From the NCBI GenBank assembly GCA_905202215.1, contig CAJKRG010000034.1:1-31717 (forward strand): a DNA stretch of 31,717 nt, written 5' to 3'. This DNA is from an uncultured Porphyromonadaceae bacterium (GTDB lineage: Bacteria; Bacteroidota; Bacteroidia; Bacteroidales; Muribaculaceae). Made by a program: the position numbers and the translations under genes. Positions 16,019 to 24,364 of this stretch are shown here, in pieces; the first letter of the stretch is position 1, and every line of letters starts with the position of its first letter. Under the pieces are notes generated by a model. It ran no database searches, was not told the DNA's origin, and was given only the letters and a program-made list of their open reading frames with translations.

Positions 16019-18853
16019 TCAGCGGAGCAGGATTTTGGCCGTGGTGTGATGACCGTTGGCCAGCGTGGCTTCGACGATGTAGAAACCGGCGGGAAGTGCC
16101 GACAGGTCGTATGTGTCGCTGGCGGCAAGAGTCCCGGCGGGAGTGTAGACGGCTACGGTGTCGACGGTATTGTCGCCGGCGGCGACGATGTGAAGCTGTC
16201 GGCCCTCGACCCAGATGGCGGCGGCGCGCTCTTCGGCCTCGATGGCTCCGACACCGCTTAGGTCAACGTTACCGATGGTGACTACACGGCCATAGGCGGC
16301 GTAGTTGCCTATCGGGGTCTGAGCCTGGGTCGAGCCTGTCTCGGCAATGACCATATAGAGACCGTCGGCAAGCGCTGCGGAGGGCCGATAGGAGAAGGGG
16401 AGGGTCTGTTCGGTTCCGGCCTCGAAGCTGTTGGAGAATTTCGCATATGCTATTTCTCCCCCGCTGTTGGTGAGCTGGCGCACGCGTATGTAGAGATTCT
16501 GTCGTACCGTTCTGAGCGCCTTGTATGTCAGCGAACCCTGTACCGACTGGCCCTGCATGAGCCTGTCGGGCAGCGTGAACGAAACCATTTCGGCTACGAG
16601 AGCCGTCGACGGGCGTACTTCGGCAGTGGCGGGTTCTCCGTAAGGCAACACAGGTGTCTCGGAGTAGTCATCGGCGATCTGGTAGAGTTCGATGCGGTAT
16701 GTGCCGGGGTCGAAAGGTATGTATCGGCTGAATGTGGCGGTCTGCGTGCGGCTGTCGGTGAATGTCAGGTTCACCTGAATCAGAGGCGAAGCGGTGCCGG
16801 TGGCCTCGTTGACAAAGCGGGCCAGAACTCGTGCGGTGCCGGGAGTGGCGGCGTTGCGGAGGTTTATTATGCCATAGAATGTATCGCCTTGGCTCAGAGT
16901 TCCGTCTTCCGATCCCGAACGCCATACCATGTCGGAGGCGGCGCGGACTACAGGTCCGGAAGCGGCCGGAAGCACGGTGACGGTGGTGCGCCCCGTCTCG
17001 CTGTCGTCGAAAGGATATTCTCCGTTGCTGTTCTTGACAAGGGTGGTGAGATAGTAGCTGCCCGCGGGCACATCGGAGCCGACAGGCATCAGAAGCTCGA
17101 CAGCTTCCGTCGACTGGTCGTAAACGGTCTTGCTGACAGTGGCGTCAAACGTTACCGCGCTGTCGTCGGTCTTTGTGAGGCGGAGGGTGATGTCGGAGAT
17201 AACGAAGTCGGTGCTGCGGTTTTCGACCGTAAATCTTACCAGAGAGTGTCCTCCGGCATAGAGGTCGCCGTCGGTGGTTATGGCTTCGCGGAGCACGCAG
17301 TCGGGTGCGGGCACGTGTTTGGCGGCTATCGATATATAGCCGTGCGACACTATCACGTCGGCATAGGCGGGTAGGCCTTTGGGATGGCGCAGAAGTTTAT
17401 AGGTGTCATCGCCGGTGGCCTTGTAGCCAAGGCGCACACGGTAGGAGCCGTCGGCCACGCCGCTGACAGTAGATTTCACTGTCCGCGGATTGAAGAGAAG
17501 AGAACCGGCATAGCCCTTGGCGAAGCCCGGCACGGTCACATCGTCGCCGCCGAGAGTGGCGACGATATTGCCCTCGGCATCGGTGAGCACAGCCTCTACG
17601 TGGCCTGTGAACGGCTCGACGTCGATGTTCTCGAGATAGGTCATTACATTGAATGTGTCGCCGAAGGGGCCGTCGAAGCTCAGACGCACGCCGCCGTAGA
17701 CGGAATGGTCGCGTGCCGCTCCCGGGCGTGCGGGCTGAATGCCGGTCACCATATCCTGGTTGAGGTTATAACCGCCGGCACCGCCTCCTTCGCCGAGCGA
17801 CGACGGATCGAGGTGGTTGATCATGAAGTAGCCGTTGCTGCGGCCGTACCAGCCCCAGTTGATATGGACGTATTCGGCTGAGTCGTAGCCGTCGATGACG
17901 AAGGCGTGTCCGCCTGTGCCGGCATCGCTGGTGCCGCCGTAGAATACGGGCCGTCCGGCCTCGAGTTCGGTCTTGATGATGGTCATCCACTCTGAGGTGG
18001 AGTAGTATGTGCGGTTGTGGCTTCGCACGGCGGCGTCATAGCCGAAGTAGTTGCGCAGGGCGTAGGGCACGAGCATGTCGTATGTGCCGCTGCCGGCCGC
18101 CTCATACTGCATTTCGAGTGCCACGCCCATCTGTGCCGCCAGAGTGGAGTAGGCCTTGGCCTGGGCATCGGTAGGCGAGGCCGGAACAGCTGCCGGCATA
18201 TTGGCCCAGTCGTAGACCGTGGCGCCGAAGTCGGCCGTGAGCGTGTTTTTCGACAGCGGATCGGTATATGTCTTGCTGCCCGAGCCCTGACTCGGCCAGG
18301 AATAGAGGCGCATGATCTGAGTCGCGGCGCAGGCTACACAGCCGGTGTAGAAGTTTGTGGTCTTTCCGTCGGTGGTGTAGGTCGGCGTCATGAGGTTGAA
18401 GGGAGTGTCCTGGCCCCATTCGATTTCACCGAGCAGAGGAGCCACCACGACCGCGGGTGTGCGCTGTATGGGTGTGGCGGTGTTTTCGTCGGGAAGAGCG
18501 CTTACGGCGGCGTAGGCCTTTTCGTAGAGTCCGAGAAGGTCGCGCAGACCTTCGGGGGCGTTGTCGAGGCTTATGGTTCCGCTGTCGCTGTAGCCGAGGA
18601 CGGAGCCCAGACGGTCGTCGCCTGCTACGACTACGTAGCCGCCTGCAGGGGCATTATATATGTAGTAGGGCAGGGTGGCGCTGGGGTCGGCTTTCGCGCC
18701 GGGAGCCTTTTTGAGAGGGCTGCCTGCCGTGGCGGGCGAAACCGCCTGCATGAAGTCGGCGGCTATGGCCTCGACCTCGGCCGGTCCGATGTTTTTCGCG
18801 GATCCGGCCGCCGGAAGCGCTACGGCTATCAGAAACGGTAAGAATCTTTTCAT
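16019..18853 (-). CDS. Secreted C10-family (streptopain-like) cysteine protease with T9SS-like tail
   Basis: I chose the start at 18853 because a Sec signal peptide begins there (MKRFLPFLIAVALPAAGSA); the upstream in-frame extension lacks signal character. The protein is 944 aa. Residues about 22-135 form the Spi/propeptide region (YVVVAGDDRLGSVLGYSD). The peptidase domain has catalytic Cys172 in YTGCVACAATQIM and His316 in GGHAFVIDGYD, with the following HINWGWYG. Several Ig-like or beta-sandwich repeats follow from about residue 390. The last ~75 residues (VDTVAVYTPAGTLAASD ... LPAGFYIVEATLANG) look like a type IX sorting domain. It should be exported as a zymogen and cut proteins outside the cell. 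It follows the FN3 gene, separated by a hairpin. Confidence 0.9.
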   Translation of the reverse strand: MKRFLPFLIAVALPAAGSAKNIGPAEVEAIAADFMQAVSPATAGSPLKKAPGAKADPSATLPYYIYNAPAGGYVVVAGDDRLGSVLGYSDSGTISLDNAPEGLRDLLGLYEKAYAAVSALPDENTATPIQRTPAVVVAPLLGEIEWGQDTPFNLMTPTYTTDGKTTNFYTGCVACAATQIMRLYSWPSQGSGSKTYTDPLSKNTLTADFGATVYDWANMPAAVPASPTDAQAKAYSTLAAQMGVALEMQYEAAGSGTYDMLVPYALRNYFGYDAAVRSHNRTYYSTSEWMTIIKTELEAGRPVFYGGTSDAGTGGHAFVIDGYDSAEYVHINWGWYGRSNGYFMINHLDPSSLGEGGGAGGYNLNQDMVTGIQPARPGAARDHSVYGGVRLSFDGPFGDTFNVMTYLENIDVEPFTGHVEAVLTDAEGNIVATLGGDDVTVPGFAKGYAGSLLFNPRTVKSTVSGVADGSYRVRLGYKATGDDTYKLLRHPKGLPAYADVIVSHGYISIAAKHVPAPDCVLREAITTDGDLYAGGHSLVRFTVENRSTDFVISDITLRLTKTDDSAVTFDATVSKTVYDQSTEAVELLMPVGSDVPAGSYYLTTLVKNSNGEYPFDDSETGRTTVTVLPAASGPVVRAASDMVWRSGSEDGTLSQGDTFYGIINLRNAATPGTARVLARFVNEATGTASPLIQVNLTFTDSRTQTATFSRYIPFDPGTYRIELYQIADDYSETPVLPYGEPATAEVRPSTALVAEMVSFTLPDRLMQGQSVQGSLTYKALRTVRQNLYIRVRQLTNSGGEIAYAKFSNSFEAGTEQTLPFSYRPSAALADGLYMVIAETGSTQAQTPIGNYAAYGRVVTIGNVDLSGVGAIEAEERAAAIWVEGRQLHIVAAGDNTVDTVAVYTPAGTLAASDTYDLSALPAGFYIVEATLANGHHTTAKILLR

Positions 18854-18866
18854 GAATATTAATACG

Positions 18867-18921
18867 TATAAAAAGGGTGAAAGGTGAAGGCGACAGAATC
18901 GCCTTTCACTTCTCACCCTTT
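18867..18921 (-). terminator. Hairpin with T tract between the FN3 and C10 protease genes
   Basis: On the minus strand AAAGGGTGA.. and GTGAAAGGCG pair with CGCCTTCAC and ..TCACCCTTT around a 7-nt loop, followed by TTTTTATA. This may end the FN3 transcript or reduce read-through into the protease gene. No TAnnTTTG box was seen between hairpin and protease start, so the protease may depend on read-through. Confidence 0.65.
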
Positions 18922-18930
18922 ATGGTAAAA

Positions 18931-20754
18931 TCAGAGAGCTATTTTGGCGACCTTGGCACCGGCCTTGACAATCACGAGGCCAGAGGCGTTGACGCTGAGA
19001 CTCGTTGTCCCTTCGGCAACAGGCTGAGCTGTTACGAGGCGTCCGGCGATGTCGTATATCTCGACTGTGGTAGCGGCGGGAGTGGTGACGGTGATGACGC
19101 CGTGGCCGCTCTTGGCAATGGTGACTGCCTCGGCGCTGTCGGCAACGTTTCCGATACCCGATGTACCCGAGATAGTTACGGCGTCGCTCGCGGGCGAGCT
19201 GATACCGCTGACGGCACCGGCGGAAACGGTGCGGCTGTTGGCAACGACTACAAGTTTGTATTCAACACCTTGTGCGAACTCAACCTTGCCGATATACGAT
19301 GTGGCTTCGGTGTCGGCCTGCAGATAGGTGGTGGTGTTGACGAATCCTGCGGGTTTCAGCTGCTTCACTTCGATGTTGTCGATGAAAATCTTATTGTTTG
19401 TGGCGCTGCTGATCTTGATTTTTGTGGCAGCGGTACCTCCGTTGAGATTGACTGTATAGTCGGCGAATCCGAGCTGATCGATTGTCACTTTGACGGGCCC
19501 CGATTCGTTGTCTTCGGCATCGACAAGAGTGAAGTTCACTTCGTCGCCGGTCTTGAATGAACCTACGTTGTTGGCGCACATGTTGATGACAACTTTGATT
19601 TTGCCGTCGTTACCGGAGAGGTCAAGAGCAGGGGTCACAAGATAGGCATCGCTACCATAAGGTGTGATTCCGATGGCTCCATTGATGCAGGCCATGTTAT
19701 ATCCTGTCCAGCCGGGCTCGTTGAGAGCGGCCAGATGGCGGTCGTAGATATATTCAATCGAGGTCATAGAGCCAGAAGTGAATACATTGAAGTCTTCGAC
19801 GAGGACATTGGCTTCGGCGGCTTCGGCGAGGGTTTCTTCTTTAAACACGGTCACGGTGTAGCTCTCGGCTTTGCGAACGGCATCCCATGTGGCGGTGAAA
19901 TTGCCCTCCTCATCGCATGAGGCGATCTTGACCACGGGGGCTGCGAGTTCGCTGATATATTCCACGACCTCGATTTCTTCGGAGTTGCCGGAGACGCCGG
20001 TCTCGTTGGCGGCGCGGACTACGAAGTAGTATGTTGTGGCGGCGTCGAGTCCTTCGACCTTGTAGCTGGTTGTGGTGCATTCCTGATTTTCAATGAACAT
20101 CACCTTGTCGCCAGCTGCATTGTAGCTGTAGATGTCGATGAAGTATTTGGTTGCACCGGTTACGGCTTCCCATGTGGCGGTAAACGATGTTCCGTCGGCA
20201 TTGGTGGGCTGGTTTACAGCCGGAGCGGCGAGGAAGTCAGGCGACTGGGCTGCCTTTATGCTCTTGACGAACATACCGTCGGCGAGCCACATGGGCTCAA
20301 GAGTGATGCTGTTGCTGTAGGACGACGAGGAGGTCGGCTGTACGAAAAATTCGACAGTTTCCCAATCGGTGCTTTCCACTATCACCTGCTGAGTGCTGCT
20401 GTAGCCCCATTTGAGCTGTACGATGCCGGCCGCGGCATTGTTGAGTTTTACCACTGCGGTGATTTTGATCGCGCCGCCGGTGGTAGTAACACCCGAAACG
20501 GAGCTTTTCTTAAGCGAACCGCCGTCGGCGATGTAGAGCGAGCCGCCGGCCTGGCCGGTTTTGTTAGTAACGATGCTCCATCCGGTGAACCCTGTGAAAT
20601 CGAAGCTGTACTTGAAAAGTTCGGGTGCATCTTCGCTGCCCTTGGTGAGGGTGGAGAAGTCGGCCTCGGCGAGGACGGTTTCGGCGGCAGAGGCTGCCGA
20701 GAGGGACAGCACGAGAGCCGCTGCAAGAGAGAGTGAGCGTAAAAGTTTTTTCAT
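18931..20754 (-). CDS. Secreted fibronectin type III / jelly-roll protein with T9SS-like tail
   Basis: The 607-aa protein has a Sec signal peptide ending near ASAAE (residue 24). Residues about 25-175 form a beta-rich domain (LFKYSFDFTGFTGWSIV). A fibronectin type III domain follows at about 178-268 (TSFTATWEAVTGATKYFID ... TTYYFVVRAANETG). A second FN3 starts at about 272 (FTATWDAVRKAESYTVTVFK) and seems interrupted by a jelly-roll-like domain (about 312-465, ending in KIFIDNIEVKQL) before its C-terminal half resumes (YKLVVVANSRTVSAG). The last ~75 residues (VEIYDIAGRLVTAQPV) resemble a type IX sorting domain. No catalytic motif is seen; binding or adhesion is inference. It is the first gene of a possible pair with the C10 protease. 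Confidence 0.8.
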   Translation of the reverse strand: MKKLLRSLSLAAALVLSLSAASAAETVLAEADFSTLTKGSEDAPELFKYSFDFTGFTGWSIVTNKTGQAGGSLYIADGGSLKKSSVSGVTTTGGAIKITAVVKLNNAAAGIVQLKWGYSSTQQVIVESTDWETVEFFVQPTSSSSYSNSITLEPMWLADGMFVKSIKAAQSPDFLAAPAVNQPTNADGTSFTATWEAVTGATKYFIDIYSYNAAGDKVMFIENQECTTTSYKVEGLDAATTYYFVVRAANETGVSGNSEEIEVVEYISELAAPVVKIASCDEEGNFTATWDAVRKAESYTVTVFKEETLAEAAEANVLVEDFNVFTSGSMTSIEYIYDRHLAALNEPGWTGYNMACINGAIGITPYGSDAYLVTPALDLSGNDGKIKVVINMCANNVGSFKTGDEVNFTLVDAEDNESGPVKVTIDQLGFADYTVNLNGGTAATKIKISSATNNKIFIDNIEVKQLKPAGFVNTTTYLQADTEATSYIGKVEFAQGVEYKLVVVANSRTVSAGAVSGISSPASDAVTISGTSGIGNVADSAEAVTIAKSGHGVITVTTPAATTVEIYDIAGRLVTAQPVAEGTTSLSVNASGLVIVKAGAKVAKIAL

Positions 20755-20824
20755 TCTGTGCGTTTTTGTTGTTTCTGATTGGTCTGTAGCTATTGGAAAC
20801 TGACCCCGAAAGGTCTTAACGACG

Positions 20825-20832
20825 CAAAGTTA
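20825..20832 (-). promoter_or_regulatory. Putative -7 box (TAACTTTG) for the FN3 gene
   Basis: The minus strand reads TAACTTTG, exact for TAnnTTTG, about 70 nt before the FN3 start. A T-rich -33 region lies about 19 nt upstream. The 13-mer at 20840-20852 sits in the spacer. Confidence 0.65.
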
Positions 20833-20916
20833 TGCAAAATTCGCCATAAATAAAACATTTTGGTCGCTGAGATGGTCGAAAATCCACGAAAAGTGCAAAA
20901 GATAACGTGGAAAATG

Positions 20917-20965
20917 CAACAAAGCGAAAGCGCCCTTGATGTTTTTGGCTGCTTTCGCTTTGTTG
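20917..20965. terminator. Perfect 15-bp stem-loop downstream of the ABC transporter
   Basis: CAACAAAGCGAAAGC (20917-20931) is the exact reverse complement of 20951-20965, with a 19-nt loop. It starts about 28 nt after the ABC transporter stop on the minus strand. There is no clean T tract (CATTTTCC follows), so it may stabilise the 3' end or act as a weak terminator. Confidence 0.5.
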
Positions 20966-20992
20966 AGACGGAAGTCTCCGCAATACAGAGGA

Positions 20993-22834
20993 TTATTTGG
21001 CGAGTGACTGCATTTCGACGAGGCGGCGGTAGAAACCGGCGGCACCAGGGGCGAGGAGCTGCTCGTGCGTGCCGGCTTCGACGATGCGGCCTTCGTGGAG
21101 CACGCAGATGAGGTCGGCGTTTCGGACGGTCGACAGGCGGTGGGCGATGATGAGTGTCGTACGGTCGGCCATTAGACGGTCGAGCGCCTGCTGTACGAGG
21201 GTCTCGCTTTCACTGTCGAGTGCCGATGTGGCTTCGTCGAGTATGAGCAGGGAGGGGTTTTTGAGGATTGCACGTGCTATCGAGAGTCGCTGGCGCTGTC
21301 CGCCTGAAAGACGGCAGCCGCGGTCGCCGACAATGGTATCGTAGCCTTCGTCGGTTGCCATGATGAATTCGTCGGCGTTGGCTATGCGGGCGGCGGCGCG
21401 AACGTCTTCGAGTGTGGCGTTTTCGACTCCGAAGGCTATATTGTTGAATATGGTGTCGTTGAACAGAATCGCCTCCTGATTGACATTTCCCATCAGCGAG
21501 CGGAGTTCGTGCACGCGGAGATCGCGTATGTCTGTTCCGTCGATGGTTATGCGTCCGGCGGTCGGGTCGTAGAAACGCGGTATGAGGTCGGCCATGGTCG
21601 ATTTGCCCGAACCGGACTGCCCTACGAGGGCGACAGTGGCGCCTGGGGCGATGTCGAGGTTTATGTCGCGGAGCACGTCGACGTTGCCGTCGTAGCTGAA
21701 GCTGACGTTCTCGAAGCGTACACCCGCGCCTTTGGCCGGCAGGGCTTTCGGTGCGGCCGGATCGGCGATAGGATTGCGGGCGTTGAGGATCTTGTCGACG
21801 CGTTCCATCGAGGCGAGGCCTTTCTGTATCGAATATGTGGCTTTTGAGAGGTCTTTGGCAGGGTTGATGATATTGTAGAAAATCACCATATAATATATGA
21901 AGCGCGAGGCGTCGAGGCTTGAATGGCCCGAGAGAATGAGGCTGCCGCCGAACCATAGGATTATGGCTACGGCCACGGTGCCGAGAAATTCGCTCATCGG
22001 GTGGGCGAGGGCCTGACGCCTTGCCACGCGGTTCGAGAGGTGGTAGAATACCTGATTTTCGCCGTGGAAGCGTGTGCGCATTTTGTCTTCGGCGTTGAAA
22101 GCCTTGACTATACGCAGGCCGCCGAGGGTTTCCTCGATGGTAGACATGAGGACGCCCCACTGCGTCTGGCCCTCGAACGATGTACGCTTCAGCTTCTTGC
22201 TTACTTTGCCCATGATATAGCCCGCTATGGGGAGCAGCACGAAGACAAAGAGCGTCAGCTGCCATGATATGGCGAACATTGTCGCGAGGCACACTATGAT
22301 CATCACCGGGTTCTTGAAGAGCATGTCGAGCGACGACATGATCGAGAATTCGATCTCGGCGACGTCGCCGCTCATTCGGGCCATGACGTCGCCCTTGCGC
22401 TCGCTTGTGAAGAATCCGATGGGGAGCACGGTGATTTTATCGTACATGTAGTTGCGCAGGTCGCGGACAATGCCCGAACGCAGCGGCACCATGAAGTATG
22501 AGCTGAGATATGATGTGCCGGTCTTGAGACCTGTCATCACCACCAGTGCGGCCGCCAGCAGTGCCAGAGTGTTGTCGGGGCCGAAACGGACTATTGACTC
22601 CTGGACGTAGTAGTAGAAATTGTTTACGGCAACGTCGTTGATATGGCTCCAGTCCCAGGGCATGTAGGTGTAGGTGCCTTCGTTGATTTTGAAGAGCATC
22701 TGAAGGATAGGTATGATCAGCGCGAAGGAGAAAAGCGTGAGGATAGCTGCCAGGACGTTGAAGAATATATTGAGTGCCAGGTATTTCTTGTAGGGAGGCA
22801 CAAAACGCCGGAGTACGGCTATGAAATCTTTCAT
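20993..22834 (-). CDS. MsbA-like ABC exporter (half-transporter, fused TMD-NBD)
   Basis: The 613-aa inner-membrane protein starts at ATG 22834 (MKDFIAVLRRFVPPYKKYL); the ATG overlaps the rsmF stop by 4 bp (ATGA). Residues about 15-325 carry the six-helix exporter membrane domain (IFFNVLAAILTLFSFALIIPI, MIIVCLATMFAISWQLTLFVFVL). The ATPase domain has Walker A GQSGSGKS with Lys411, the signature LSGGQRQR near residue 510, Walker B LLILDEATSALD with Glu534, and the switch His in IIAHRLST. It should act as a homodimer. Lipid A core or other lipid or drug export is possible; the substrate is not evident. The 4-bp overlap suggests translation coupled to rsmF. Confidence 0.93.
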   Translation of the reverse strand: MKDFIAVLRRFVPPYKKYLALNIFFNVLAAILTLFSFALIIPILQMLFKINEGTYTYMPWDWSHINDVAVNNFYYYVQESIVRFGPDNTLALLAAALVVMTGLKTGTSYLSSYFMVPLRSGIVRDLRNYMYDKITVLPIGFFTSERKGDVMARMSGDVAEIEFSIMSSLDMLFKNPVMIIVCLATMFAISWQLTLFVFVLLPIAGYIMGKVSKKLKRTSFEGQTQWGVLMSTIEETLGGLRIVKAFNAEDKMRTRFHGENQVFYHLSNRVARRQALAHPMSEFLGTVAVAIILWFGGSLILSGHSSLDASRFIYYMVIFYNIINPAKDLSKATYSIQKGLASMERVDKILNARNPIADPAAPKALPAKGAGVRFENVSFSYDGNVDVLRDINLDIAPGATVALVGQSGSGKSTMADLIPRFYDPTAGRITIDGTDIRDLRVHELRSLMGNVNQEAILFNDTIFNNIAFGVENATLEDVRAAARIANADEFIMATDEGYDTIVGDRGCRLSGGQRQRLSIARAILKNPSLLILDEATSALDSESETLVQQALDRLMADRTTLIIAHRLSTVRNADLICVLHEGRIVEAGTHEQLLAPGAAGFYRRLVEMQSLAK

Positions 22835-24222
22835 ATTACTGTCGGTGGATTGTCGGGTAGTTGAGACGGCTGCATGCGCAGACGCAGGCCGTCGGGATAG
22901 AGATTGTTTGCGCGGCGGCCTATGTTTTTGGCGAAACCGAGCGCGGCGCCGTGCCATGTCGGGGTTATGAAGCCGCGCGGCGTTCCGTCGGGAATTTCCT
23001 GTATAGCCTCGCCGCGCAGGTAGCTCATGGCGTCGCGGTAGGACAGTTCGATTGCGGGAAAGGCGTCGTGTCGCAGCACTGTGCTCATGGCAAGCTCGTG
23101 GGCCGGAATGATGTCGCGTCCTTTCGGCTCGCCGAGAGGCAGCCCGATACGGATTATGCCTTTCACCTCGGCAAGCCTTGCGGCGATGGCGGCGTGTCGT
23201 TTCGATATCAGGCTGTTGCCGGATACCGTATAGCCGTCGGGCCTGTCGATGACGGCCCGGGCGAATTCCGCCATTCCCGGCGAGGCTTTCGCGGGCACGG
23301 GTGCGCGTCGGGGTGCTGCGTCGGTTTCGTCGGCGCTTTTGCGGAGGGCGGCCAGAAAAAGGCCCTCACCTTCTACGCGGCCCGGCAGAAAGCGCAGGCC
23401 GCACTCCCCTTTGACGGCACCGGGGAAGAGGGCGGTGTCGATGTCGAGGATTTCGGCGCCGAGCGCACCGGCCATGAAACGGACTATGTCTTCGTCCTCA
23501 CGGCGGTTGAACGTGCATGTGCTGTATATGAATATTCCGCCGGGCTTCAGAGCGGGCCAGAGGGCGGCAACAATGTCTTTCTGCAGTTGCGCGCAGCTTT
23601 CGACAAGCCCGGGGGTCCACTGGGCCACGGCTTCGGACTCTTTGCGCATCATTCCTTCGCCGGAGCATGGTGCGTCGGCGGCTATGATGTCGAATGCGCC
23701 GGTGAGTTTCGCCAGACGCTGGGCCGGCCCGCAGAGCACGGCGACGTCGGGAGATCCGTGTTTGGCTATGTTTTCGGCAAGAATGGCCGCACGGCGCCTG
23801 TCGGCTTCGTTTGCCACGACGAAGGCGCGGTTGCTGAGGGCATCGATAGCGCCGATGGTCTTTCCGCCCGGAGCGGCACAGGCATCGAGGTAGCAGAGAG
23901 TCTCTTTCTCGCCGAGATAGCGGTCGGCAAGGTGTGCGGCGAGAGTGCCGACGGCCATCGACGAGGCATCCTGCACATAGTAGGCGCCCTGATGCCACGA
24001 CGGGTCGGCGGCGAAGAGCGGACGCTCTGGGAGGTAAAAGCCGCGTGGTTCCCAGGGAACGGTGCGGGCTGTCGGCGGCACGGCTGCGCTCTTGGCGGTG
24101 TTGACGCGTACGGAAACCGACGGAGCCTCCGAGGTCAGACAGCGGATCAGACCTGAGGCCGTCTCTGTTCCGACAGCCTCCTGAAGCATGGCTATGAATT
24201 GTTCGGGAAGATCTCTTTCCAT
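22831..24222 (-). CDS. rsmF: rRNA (cytosine-C5-)-methyltransferase, RsmF-like (NOL1/NOP2/Sun family)
   Basis: The 463-aa cytoplasmic enzyme uses S-adenosylmethionine to make m5C in rRNA. The N-terminal region (LPEQFIAMLQ ... SVRVNTAK) and SWHQGAYYVQDASSM are family signatures. The SAM-binding motif is LDACAAPGGKT at 112-122. The two functional cysteines are Cys186 in ADAPCSGEGMMRK and Cys236 in STCTFNRRED. The C-terminal ~170 residues match the RsmF-type extension with a PUA-like end (HGAALGFAKNIGRRANNLYP). Assignment to RsmF rather than another m5C enzyme rests on this extension. The -7 box lies only 7 nt before the ATG, so the mRNA may be nearly leaderless. Confidence 0.9.
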   Translation of the reverse strand: MERDLPEQFIAMLQEAVGTETASGLIRCLTSEAPSVSVRVNTAKSAAVPPTARTVPWEPRGFYLPERPLFAADPSWHQGAYYVQDASSMAVGTLAAHLADRYLGEKETLCYLDACAAPGGKTIGAIDALSNRAFVVANEADRRRAAILAENIAKHGSPDVAVLCGPAQRLAKLTGAFDIIAADAPCSGEGMMRKESEAVAQWTPGLVESCAQLQKDIVAALWPALKPGGIFIYSTCTFNRREDEDIVRFMAGALGAEILDIDTALFPGAVKGECGLRFLPGRVEGEGLFLAALRKSADETDAAPRRAPVPAKASPGMAEFARAVIDRPDGYTVSGNSLISKRHAAIAARLAEVKGIIRIGLPLGEPKGRDIIPAHELAMSTVLRHDAFPAIELSYRDAMSYLRGEAIQEIPDGTPRGFITPTWHGAALGFAKNIGRRANNLYPDGLRLRMQPSQLPDNPPTVI

Positions 24223-24229
24223 AGAAATG

Positions 24230-24237
24230 CAAAGTTA
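24230..24237 (-). promoter_or_regulatory. rsmF: Putative -7 box (TAACTTTG) 7 nt before the rsmF start
   Basis: The minus strand has TAACTTTG, an exact TAnnTTTG match, then seven bases before the ATG. Transcription would begin at or within a few bases of the start codon. No clear -33 element is visible. Confidence 0.6.
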
Positions 24238-24335
24238 CGCAAAATCTTCGGCACTTTCCACGAAATTGCCCGGCCCCCGTTAAAGAAACACACATGTTTT
24301 TTTAGCTGTGAGCATTATATATCGGTGTAAATATG

Positions 24336-24343
24336 TATATTTG
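24336..24343 (+). promoter_or_regulatory. Putative -7 box (TATATTTG) for the KilA-N gene
   Basis: TATATTTG exactly matches TAnnTTTG and lies 21 nt before the KilA-N start, implying a leader of about 15 nt. Confidence 0.55.
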
Positions 24344-24364
24344 TGATATTCAAATAACAATGTT

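Noticed and set aside
22861..24156. Open frame of about 430 codons antisense to rsmF
   Set aside because: The sense strand has all RsmF motifs. The antisense product has no recognisable domain and reflects high GC at third positions.
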